64,000 nucleotides of DNA. Source: VXMO01 sp034422835 (GTDB lineage Bacteria > Chloroflexota > Dehalococcoidia > UBA6926). The position numbers and the translations under genes were made by a program. The notes under the pieces were generated by a model that saw only the letters and a program-made list of their open reading frames with translations, ran no database searches and was not told where the DNA came from. Of this stretch, positions 25,309 to 33,535 are shown one piece after another; the first letter of the stretch is position 1, and each line of letters begins with the position of its first letter. The stretch lies in the NCBI GenBank assembly GCA_034422835.1, contig DAOUJJ010000014.1, positions 89,894 through 153,893 on the forward strand, read 5' to 3'.

Positions 25309-26505
25309 TTAGTCGGTGTCCTGGAGGGCGGCGATGCCGGGGAGGGTGCGGCCTTCGAGGAATTCGAGAGCGGCTCCACCGCCTGTGGAGACGTGGGTCA
25401 TGGCATCAGCGATGCCGAGAGAATCGGCGGCCTCAGCCGTCGAGCCGCCGCCAACAATAACGGTCGCGCCCGCGCGCGCATGTTGTGCCAAACTCTCGCC
25501 GACGGCTCGCGTTCCTCCGGCAAATTGCTTGTATTCAAAGACGCCCATGGGGCCGTTCCACAGGACGGTCTGGCAGAGACGCATCGCGCGGGTGTAGGTA
25601 TCGCGCGTCTCGGGGCCGATGTCCAGCAGCATCGCGTCAGCAGGGATGGCATCGCTGCTTACGACGGATGCCTCCGCGCCCGCGGAGAGTTCGGTTGCCA
25701 CAACAACATCCGTCGGGATCAACATCTGGATGCCACGCGCTTTTGCGGCGCTATCGATGCGCCCCGCCATCTGCGGCCCGTCGTCTTCGAGCAGGCTCTT
25801 GCCGGTCCGCATTCCGCGCGCCTCCAGGAACGCGGCTGCCATGCCCCCGCCGACGATGAGCATGTCCGCGTTCTCGATCAGTCGCTCCATGACGGCCATC
25901 TTGTCGCCGACCTTTGCGCCGCCCATGAGCGTTGCCAGTGGACGGCGCGGCGACTCAAGGATGCCGCCCAACATGCGGATCTCCTTATCAAGGAGGAACC
26001 CCGCGACGGCGGGCAGGATATGCGCGACGCCCTCCGTGGAGGCGTGGGCGCGGTGCGCGGCTCCAAAGGCATCGTTCACAAAGATGTCCGCGAGGCGGGC
26101 GAGGGCGGCTGAGTGGTCAGGGTCGTTCTTTTCCTCTTCCGCGTGGAACCGCGTGTTTTCAAGCATGAGAACGTCGCCGAGGCCAAGCGCGGCAGCCATC
26201 CGTTCAGTCTCTTCGCCGATCGAGTCGGGCGCGATCGTGACGGGCGATGCAAGGAGCTCAGATAGTCGGGCGGCGAGGGGCGCGACACGCAGCCCGACGT
26301 CTACTACGCCCTTCGGCCTGCCGACGTGGGTGGCAAGGATGACGCGGGCACCGTGCTCACGGAGATAGGTGATAGTGGGGAGGGCGGCGCGGATGCGGGA
26401 GTCGTCGGAGATGGTGGTAGTGCCGGGTTCGAACGGAACGTTGAAATCGACGCGCACGAGGCACCGCGCGCCGGACACGTCGATATCGCTGACTGTCTTC
26501 TTCAT
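25309..26505 (-). CDS. pgk: Phosphoglycerate kinase
   Basis: 398 residues from the ATG at 26505 (MKKTVSDIDVSGARCLVRVDFNVP); a longer in-frame extension lacks family similarity. Landmarks are RVDFNVP (substrate-binding), HVGRPKG, ENTRFHAEE, GGAKVGDKMAVM (ADP/ATP side) and VGGGSTAEAAD near the C-terminus (nucleotide loop). It transfers phosphate from 1,3-bisphosphoglycerate to ADP. It leads the pgk-apgM-tpiA cluster. Confidence 0.96.
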   Translation of the reverse strand: MKKTVSDIDVSGARCLVRVDFNVPFEPGTTTISDDSRIRAALPTITYLREHGARVILATHVGRPKGVVDVGLRVAPLAARLSELLASPVTIAPDSIGEETERMAAALGLGDVLMLENTRFHAEEEKNDPDHSAALARLADIFVNDAFGAAHRAHASTEGVAHILPAVAGFLLDKEIRMLGGILESPRRPLATLMGGAKVGDKMAVMERLIENADMLIVGGGMAAAFLEARGMRTGKSLLEDDGPQMAGRIDSAAKARGIQMLIPTDVVVATELSAGAEASVVSSDAIPADAMLLDIGPETRDTYTRAMRLCQTVLWNGPMGVFEYKQFAGGTRAVGESLAQHARAGATVIVGGGSTAEAADSLGIADAMTHVSTGGGAALEFLEGRTLPGIAALQDTD

Positions 26506-26829
26506 GGTACTGACGTGATCCCTCCCCGCCCTCAATAGCCCTCCACAGCCCACACGGAGCCCTACCCGGATGATGATAACAAACAGGCCACCCCGCCCCC
26601 CCGTTCGCCCTGAGCCTGTCGAAGGGCGAACGGGGTCAGTGGCGGGGCCTTTAATGGTAGGGGGAGGGGGCGTGCTGCTTGACGGTGAATCGGGGGTATG
26701 CTACCGTCCGCGCAATGTCCATGACGCTTGAAGTCGGTGTGGCGTCAGCGTTGTGGCTATGGGGAGGAGAAGAAACCGGGCGTACTGTCGTCATCCGACC
26801 GAAACACGCATACAATAGATATTCACTGC
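26506..26829. other. Intergenic region between pgk and tRNA-Lys
   Basis: No convincing gene. It holds the palindromic repeat at 26601-26633, a GC-rich stretch around 26580-26680, and TACAAT at 26811-26816, a likely -10 box for the tRNA-Lys/tRNA-Leu pair. A 60-codon frame through the tRNA-Lys gene is rejected. Confidence 0.6.
26601..26633. repeat. REP-like palindrome, most complete copy
   Basis: CCGTTCGCCC (26601-26610) and its exact complement GGGCGAACGG (26624-26633) enclose a 13-nt TGAGCCTGTCGAA loop. Partial copies occur at 25278, 32997 and 62321. The same words occur in intergenic palindromes of many GC-rich bacteria. Confidence 0.75.
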
Positions 26830-26903
<74 letters not shown>

Positions 26904-26917
26904 CTCGGTGAAAAAAC

Positions 26918-26999
26918 GGGGAAGTGTCGGAACTGGCAGACGAGCATGATTTAGGATCATGTGCCGCAAGGCGTAGGAGTTCGAGTCTCCTCTTCCCCA
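26918..26999 (+). tRNA. tRNA-Leu (anticodon TAG)
   Basis: 82 nt with a long variable arm. Acceptor GGGGAAG/CTTCCCC, anticodon stem CATGA/TCATG around loop TTTAGGA, T-arm AGGAG-TTCGAGT-CTCCT. CCA not encoded. It follows tRNA-Lys by 14 nt, so both are probably one transcript. Confidence 0.95.
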
Positions 27000-27096
27000 C
27001 GAGAACGAAACCGGCGGGTGTGGCAACCGGATCGTCCGGTTTAAGGTGGTAAGCAGCGGGCATTCGTGCCCTGGGGGAGTGCAGCGAGGAGGCTCT

Positions 27097-28121
27097 GTGG
27101 CAACCGAGACGTCTCAGACCAAGGTTCTGGAAATCAAGGACCTGGTAACGAGGTTCTATACGACGGACGGCATCGTCAAGGCCGTCGATGGCGTTAGCTA
27201 CGACGTGCATGAGGGCGAGATCGTCGGCGTCGTCGGCGAGAGCGGCTCCGGCAAGAGCGTGACCGCGCTCTCCGTGATGAGGCTGATTCCACCGCCCGGC
27301 GGCCGCATCGAGGCCGGGGAGGCTCTTCTTGACGGCGAGGACATGCTCAAGATGAGCGAGGAGCGTGTTCTTGAGGTGCGCGGCGCGAAGATGGCCATGA
27401 TTTTCCAGGAGCCGATGACCTCCCTCAACCCCGTTCTCACCATCGGCCGCCAGTTGACGGAGGCGCTCGAGACGCACCTGGGCATGAACCGGGAGCAAGC
27501 CTCGAACCGCGCCGGCGACCTGCTGGAAATGGTCGGCATCCCGGACGGGCGCAATCGACTGAGCGACTATCCTCACCAGTTCAGCGGCGGCATGCGGCAG
27601 CGCGTGATGATCGCGATGGGCCTGAGCTGCGAGCCGCGCCTGCTGATTGCAGACGAGCCCACAACGGCGCTGGACGTGACGATTCAGGCGCAGATTCTTG
27701 AGTTGATGCAGCGGCTGAACGAGGAACTGGGAACGGCCGTCATCATCATCACGCACAACCTTGGCGTGGTGGCGCGTTACGCGCACTGGATCAATGTGAT
27801 GTACGCCGGAAAGATCGTTGAGTCCGGCCCGGCTGAAACGATCTTCAAGGACCCCCGGCATCCGTATACCATCGGGCTGCTCTCTTCGGTTCCGCGCCTC
27901 GATGAGCCGCGCCGGGCCAAGCTTGATCCGATTGAGGGGATGCCCCCCGACCTTATGAATCTTCCGGGTGGATGCGCTTTCCGCCCGCGGTGCCCGTTCG
28001 CAATCGACCGGTGCGCCGAAGAGTATCCACCGTTTGAACTGGTTGACGGAAAGACGGATCAACACAAGGCGTGCTGGGTGGACGTGACGCAGGTGTCCGG
28101 CGCGCATGCAGGGAGCAACTA

Positions 28122-28122
<1 letters not shown>
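27097..28122 (+). CDS. Oligopeptide/dipeptide ABC transporter ATPase (OppD/DppD-like)
   Basis: 341 residues from the GTG at 27097, which has GAGGAGG 4 nt upstream. Walker A GESGSGKS, Q-loop FQEPMTSLNPVLTIG, signature FSGGMRQRVMIAMGLS, Walker B LLIADEPTTALDVT. The C-terminal Opp-type extension includes GGCAFRPRCPFAIDRC, whose cysteines probably hold an iron-sulfur cluster or are structural. It energises peptide or related solute import together with the next gene. No permease or binding protein genes are adjacent; they must lie elsewhere. Confidence 0.93.
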
Positions 28123-29147
<1,025 letters not shown>

Positions 29148-29172
29148 TCCGAGACCAAACAAGAACGATAAA

Positions 29173-29202
29173 GCGCCCCTCAGCCTACGGGCTGGGGGGC
29201 GC
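29173..29202. terminator. Bidirectional hairpin terminator between oppF and the AIPR gene
   Basis: GCGCCCCTCAGCC and GGCTGGGGGGCGC arms with a TACG loop. T-rich sequence on the minus-strand side (TTTATCGTTCTTG) supports termination of the leftward AIPR transcript; the plus side has a weaker GTGGTTTTGG tract. Confidence 0.65.
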
Positions 29203-29223
29203 AGTGGTTTTGGTGCTGAGGGA

Positions 29224-31029
29224 CTAGTCGATATCGAAAGGCAGGGCGGCGGCAACCGAGCCTTCGGGCAGTCCCAATCTCTTTTCCATGGCGATCTGCT
29301 GGCGAATCATGCGGGTTGCGTTGTCGGCAGCGTGACTCCACCAATCATTGCGCCGAATTATGGACCTGGGACCCACTCCTGTCTCTTTTGCTCTTTGGGC
29401 AAGAGCGTAAGCCACTTCATCGAACGCTAAGTCCACAAAAGTTGGCAGCCATGAATCTTGTGACTTAGCAAGTGATTCAGCAAGGGAGGTATCAAGGTAA
29501 CCCTGTGCTGTGCCTGCCAAATCGCGGAGCATTCGCCCCACCGTTGCCACGACAGTGAAACGCGCGTGGCTCGTTTGTATAGAGAACTCCTCGTCCAACT
29601 CGAACTCACGTTGTTCACGGGTCTTACGATCAGCCCCCAGAAAGATCAGATGGGGCAGCAAGATTTGATACGGTGCCAAACCTTCTTCGAAAACCTGATC
29701 GTAGGTCTCCTCCCGCTCAAAGATATATCTAGGTCTGTCCTGTGCCGCAGCGGGATCACCGAGAAAGGCCTGGCATGCCTGCCCCAAGTCCATCAGCGTC
29801 ATTTTCCGGAACTGTCTCGTTCCCTCAACCCTGAAAACGGCCTTGACATTGGTATCTGCATTCGCCCACAACCCACGCTTGATTTCGTAGAACCATGGCT
29901 CTGGAAGTCGCCGCAGTCCGTCTTGCCAAACTTCCTGCCGTCTGTCATTAGCCTTCCAATCTTGCGCCTTTATGACATTCTGGCGATTGGAACGTTCCGC
30001 AATGAGCGACGATACGCGGTCGTTCTCCGCTCCCGCACGGGAGTTTTCAACGATTTTGGCAAGAACGCGGACTTTGCTAACGTCTGCTCCATCCCGTCTC
30101 GCTGCCCAGATGGATGCGACGGTCTGACATCCATTCACAATCTGAAAATCTCTAATTTCAATTTCATTTGAACCTGTGATGCGCACCGCTTGGGCAACAC
30201 AAGTCAAACCGTTGTTATAAATGAAAAAATCCTCATTCTGATTTTCGGCAAGTGCCGATTTGATATCCTTGTTCCATTTGGTTCCGGGCATGTAGAAGCG
30301 CGGATTCTTGCGAAAGAGATTTTCCTTGTTGACCTGGTAGAGATTGGCGAGGGTGTTGGCATCCAGTGCGGCGCAGATAGTTTTCGTGTGCCCACCTGCA
30401 GTGAATTCAAATGCCGCGCCTCCTTCCAACGGAAAGGAGCAATCGATAGGCTCAGTGTTTGACAAGCTAATGTTGTCAGAAAGATATCTGATGTCCCTGA
30501 CGTAGTATTCAGCCTCGACTAGAGTATTTCCAATTTGCAACTGTTCAGGATACAGCGGGTCCCCCTCTACTTTGGGAGTAAGGTTCTGGGGGGCGATCTC
30601 GGAAGTCGCTAGGTAGATGTCCATCTTCAGGCGTTCGGGCATATTGCCGCGCAGAATCGCCGCTTTTTCCCGCAGGGCGGCATTTGGCGTGCCTGGCCGA
30701 TCAGGCAACATGATGTCGAGAAAACCGTCTCTGATTTTGGAGAGATCTTCTCGCCTTGGTCGCGTGTGCTTTGATTGAACCAGAATGAGCTTGGGCGGTG
30801 TGTCCGAATCGTCATAGTACCAAGCGTCAATGCCCTGATCATGAGCGCCATCAATCTCTGTGGCGTCTTCAATATCCGGAATGGATGGCCCGTATTCTGA
30901 CAGAATTTGCTGCGTTGCCCAGTTCCTGAACTGTTGCCACTGTTCCAGTCCACGGTCGGACCAGTCCTGCAATATGAATGGCTCAACCCTCTCCCAGTAC
31001 TGTTGAGATCGGTTCTTGCTTGAAGTCAT
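29224..31029 (-). CDS. AIPR-family (abortive infection/phage resistance) protein with PD-(D/E)XK-like N-terminus
   Basis: 601 residues from the ATG at 31029, which has AAGGGG upstream; a start 9 codons earlier is possible. Near the N-terminus D60, D68 (in GIDAW) and Q85-S86-K87 in LILVQSKHT form a restriction-nuclease-like D...QxK signature. The AIPR core follows, with EDFFIYNNGLTCVA and FQIVNGCQTVASIW at about 275-310. It is helix-rich towards the C-terminus. AIPR proteins are linked to phage defence (established for some Abi and BREX contexts); mechanism in this one is not known. Codon and base use are A/T-richer than the flanks, consistent with horizontal transfer. It is divergent from a small acidic gene at 31198. 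Confidence 0.85.
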   Translation of the reverse strand: MTSSKNRSQQYWERVEPFILQDWSDRGLEQWQQFRNWATQQILSEYGPSIPDIEDATEIDGAHDQGIDAWYYDDSDTPPKLILVQSKHTRPRREDLSKIRDGFLDIMLPDRPGTPNAALREKAAILRGNMPERLKMDIYLATSEIAPQNLTPKVEGDPLYPEQLQIGNTLVEAEYYVRDIRYLSDNISLSNTEPIDCSFPLEGGAAFEFTAGGHTKTICAALDANTLANLYQVNKENLFRKNPRFYMPGTKWNKDIKSALAENQNEDFFIYNNGLTCVAQAVRITGSNEIEIRDFQIVNGCQTVASIWAARRDGADVSKVRVLAKIVENSRAGAENDRVSSLIAERSNRQNVIKAQDWKANDRRQEVWQDGLRRLPEPWFYEIKRGLWANADTNVKAVFRVEGTRQFRKMTLMDLGQACQAFLGDPAAAQDRPRYIFEREETYDQVFEEGLAPYQILLPHLIFLGADRKTREQREFELDEEFSIQTSHARFTVVATVGRMLRDLAGTAQGYLDTSLAESLAKSQDSWLPTFVDLAFDEVAYALAQRAKETGVGPRSIIRRNDWWSHAADNATRMIRQQIAMEKRLGLPEGSVAAALPFDID

Positions 31030-31058
31030 TTCTACCCCTTGTCCGCTATGGAACATCT

Positions 31059-31149
31059 GGGCCTAGCTTAGGGCCCAAAACGAAAAAGGGCCATACCCCT
31101 TGACGGCCCTCACGGGGCCCGATATGGTCCGTTGGCCCTATGGACGGAC
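31059..31149. promoter_or_regulatory. GGCC-rich divergent control region upstream of the AIPR gene
   Basis: Six GGCC tetramers lie in 78 bp (31060, 31072, 31089, 31105, 31116, 31134), several inside inverted repeats: AGGGCC/GGCCCT (31087-31110) and GTCCGT/ACGGAC (31127-31149). A rightward promoter reads TTGACG (31100-31105), 17 bp, TATGGT (31123-31128). This fits autoregulation of the AIPR/small-gene pair; the binder is unknown. Confidence 0.5.
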
Positions 31150-31197
31150 AGGGCGCGACGGTGCCTGGAGTCAGGATTGTAAGAGGGAGGTGTGGTG

Positions 31198-31491
31198 ATG
31201 GGAGTTAGGGTTGGGAAAATTGAGACGACGTATTTTGATCCACCGACGGAAGCCGGTGATGACTTTGTGTTGGCTTTGTTTCTCAGTGCCTCAGCGGATT
31301 ATATGGGCGGCGAGGGAAGACTTTGGGGCAATTTTACCCGTAGTCAGATGAGGAACGTCGCCGACAGCCTTGTTGCTGAAAAAGGATATACAAACATTCA
31401 ACGGGCGGAAATCGATGCGTGGGTGGATTCTCTTCCTTGGGATGAGGAATATGAAGATGAAGCGTATATCGACTTGTACTTCGAAGATTAG
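31198..31491 (+). CDS. Small acidic hypothetical protein divergent from AIPR
   Basis: 97 residues from the ATG at 31198, which has GAGGGAGG 7 nt upstream. Not recognised. It starts with a beta-like MGVRVGKIETTYF, has a helical FTRSQMRNVADSLVAEKGYTN middle, and ends in a strongly acidic run (DEEYEDEAYIDLYFED). It shares the intergenic region with the AIPR gene, so a regulatory, antitoxin or DNA-mimic role is possible but untested. Its last 4 bases overlap the small basic gene on the other strand. Confidence 0.7.
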   Translation: MGVRVGKIETTYFDPPTEAGDDFVLALFLSASADYMGGEGRLWGNFTRSQMRNVADSLVAEKGYTNIQRAEIDAWVDSLPWDEEYEDEAYIDLYFED

Positions 31492-31664
31492 TTGCTCTCG
31501 CGGTCGCGGATTTCAATCTCCGCCTCGCGTTTGCGTTTGAGCATCGCGTTCCGCACAGCGTTGACGTAGCTCTTGCCGCTGACGCCCATCTTGCGGGCGC
31601 GGCGTCGTTTCTCCTGCCGCTTTTCGCCCCGTGTGGGGCGCTCCGAATCGTCTCGACCGGTCAT
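31488..31664 (-). CDS. 58-residue basic protein downstream of purB
   Basis: An ATG at 31664 opens a 58-codon frame ending with TAA at 31488. It is very rich in Arg/Lys (GEKRQEKRRRARKMG, then KSYVNAVRNAMLKRKREAE). It starts 12 nt after the purB stop on the same strand and is probably cotranscribed. The composition suggests binding to nucleic acid. No family is recognised. Coding status is supported by its GC-rich, biased codons and intact frame. Confidence 0.55.
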   Translation of the reverse strand: MTGRDDSERPTRGEKRQEKRRRARKMGVSGKSYVNAVRNAMLKRKREAEIEIRDRESN

Positions 31665-31676
31665 GGCGTTTGAGAG

Positions 31677-32969
31677 CTATGCCAGCCCGATCCGCTTGAA
31701 GGAGTCATCAACGTAGCGGGTGTAGTAGGTGTAGTCAAAGATGGCTTCGAGTTCATCAGAGGGTAGATGCTCTGCGACGGGTTCGTTCTGGCGGAGGAGG
31801 TCGCGGAAGTCCTGGCCGGTGTTCCACGACTCCATGGAGGCGGACTGCGTGATCTTGTAGGCCTCGTCGCGGGTTAGGCCCTTGTCGATGAGGGCGAGCA
31901 TAACGCGCTGGGAAAAGACGAGGCCGCGCGTCTTTTCCACGTTTGCAAACATCGTCTCCGGGTACACGCGCATCCCGCCGATGACGTACGTCGCGAGGTC
32001 GAGGATGTAGTCGAGGGCCATGGTGGCGTCAGGCAGGATGATGCGCTCGGCGGAGGAGTGGGAGATATCTCGCTCATGCCAGAGGGCCACGTTTTCGAGG
32101 GCGGTGACGGCGTGCCCACGGATAAGGCGCGCAAGGCCGCAGATGCGTTCAGAGAGTTCCGGGTTGCGCTTGTGGGGCATCGCGGATGAGCCGGTCTGCC
32201 CCGCATGGAACGGCTCTTCAAGCTCGAGCACCTCTGTGCGCTGGAGGCCGCGGATCTCAGTGGCGAATTTCTCAAGCGAGGCGGCGCAGAGGGCAAGCGC
32301 GGTGACAAATTCAGCGTGACGGTCGCGCGGCACGATCTGGCTGGAGATATTTTCAACCTCAAGCCCCAGGAATCTGCAGGCGGTCTCCTCAACCTCGGGC
32401 GGCAGGGTGGCGTGCGTGCCGACTGCGCCGGAGAACTTGCCGACGCTCACACCGCGCGCTGCCTGCTCAAGCCGCTGCTTCATGCGGCGCGTCTCCTCCA
32501 CCCACAGGGCGAGTTTGAGGCCGAGGGTGGTCGGTTCCGCGTGGACGCCGTGCGTGCGCCCCATCATCAGGGTGTCCTTGTGCTCGACGGCGCGGCGGGT
32601 GATGGCCTCTTCAAGCTTGTCGATGTCCTCAAGCAGGATGTTGGCCGCGGCGCGGAGCTGCAGGGCAGTGGCCGTGTCCCACACGTCGTTGGACGTGAGA
32701 CCCTTGTGGATGTGGCGGCTCTCTGGGCCGAGGTCGCGGGAAATGGACGACAGGAACGCGGTCACGTCGTGGCGCGTCGTCTTGAACGCCTCCTCCCAGT
32801 GCGCCATGTCGAACGTTGCGCGTTCCAGCAGGGGAATGTCCTCCGCCGGAATCTCTCCGTGCTCCGCCCACGCCTTGCAGACGGCAAGCTCAACCTCAAG
32901 CCACGTTTCGAACTTGAATTGGTCCTGCCAGACGGCCTTCATGGCGTCCCGGGCGTAGCGGTCGATCAT
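31677..32969 (-). CDS. purB: Adenylosuccinate lyase
   Basis: 430 residues, fumarase/aspartase superfamily. The signature SSAMPHKRNPELSE is near residue 265 and carries the catalytic serine loop. MGRTHGVHAEPTT (about 137-149) carries the general acid/base histidine region, and THKGLTSNDVWDT lies near 87. It cleaves SAICAR and adenylosuccinate in purine synthesis. It leads into the small basic gene; purE lies 61 bp upstream and transcribed the same way. Confidence 0.95.
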   Translation of the reverse strand: MIDRYARDAMKAVWQDQFKFETWLEVELAVCKAWAEHGEIPAEDIPLLERATFDMAHWEEAFKTTRHDVTAFLSSISRDLGPESRHIHKGLTSNDVWDTATALQLRAAANILLEDIDKLEEAITRRAVEHKDTLMMGRTHGVHAEPTTLGLKLALWVEETRRMKQRLEQAARGVSVGKFSGAVGTHATLPPEVEETACRFLGLEVENISSQIVPRDRHAEFVTALALCAASLEKFATEIRGLQRTEVLELEEPFHAGQTGSSAMPHKRNPELSERICGLARLIRGHAVTALENVALWHERDISHSSAERIILPDATMALDYILDLATYVIGGMRVYPETMFANVEKTRGLVFSQRVMLALIDKGLTRDEAYKITQSASMESWNTGQDFRDLLRQNEPVAEHLPSDELEAIFDYTYYTRYVDDSFKRIGLA

Positions 32970-32996
32970 ATTGTTCCCCTCACCCTAACCCCCACC

Positions 32997-33023
32997 CCTC
33001 GACAAGCTCAGGGTGAACGGGGC
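32997..33023. repeat. REP-like repeat copy between purE and purB
   Basis: CCTCGACAAGCTCAGGGTGAACGGGGC, a half-copy of the family best seen at 26601-26633. Confidence 0.6.
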
Positions 33024-33030
33024 AATTGAA

Positions 33031-33492
33031 TTAGCCCTCTGATTGCTTTTGGCGGAACGCGGCGTAGCTTTCACGGACGTGGGGGTGTTTGAGTGAGAGG
33101 ATGGCCGCGGCAAGATAGGCGGCGTTGCGCGCGCCCATGGAGCCGACGGCGACGGAGGCGACGGGAACGCCGGGCGGCATCTGGACGATGGAGTAAAGGG
33201 CGTCGAGGCCGTTGAGGGCGCTGCCGGTGGCGGGGACGCCGATGACGGGCAGGGTGGTGTACGCGGACATGACACCGGGTAGATGTGCCGCCGCGCCTGC
33301 GACGCCGATGAGGACGTCGATGCCGCGATCCTGCGCCGTCCGTGCGTACTCCGCGGTCTTGTCCGGTGTGCGGTGCGCGGAGAGGACGTTGGTCTCGTAT
33401 TCGATGCCGAGATCCTCAAGGACCTTCTGTGTTGCTTGCACGAGCTCCTCATCGGAGCGGCTGCCCATAACGATGCCAACAAGTGCGGCCAT
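33031..33492 (-). CDS. purE: N5-carboxyaminoimidazole ribonucleotide mutase
   Basis: 153 residues from the ATG at 33492 (AAGGGGG ribosome site upstream). GIVMGSRSDEE (6-16) binds the phosphate, SAHRTPD carries the catalytic His-40, and GVAGAAAHLPGVMSAYTTLPVIGVP follows. This is the short class I PurE, which normally needs PurK for N5-CAIR; no purK is in the window. Lies between purB and purD on the same strand. Confidence 0.95.
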   Translation of the reverse strand: MAALVGIVMGSRSDEELVQATQKVLEDLGIEYETNVLSAHRTPDKTAEYARTAQDRGIDVLIGVAGAAAHLPGVMSAYTTLPVIGVPATGSALNGLDALYSIVQMPPGVPVASVAVGSMGARNAAYLAAAILSLKHPHVRESYAAFRQKQSEG

Positions 33493-33535
33493 TCGCGTTA
33501 CCCCCTTAGACGTGATGCCTATAGAGATTATGGCA

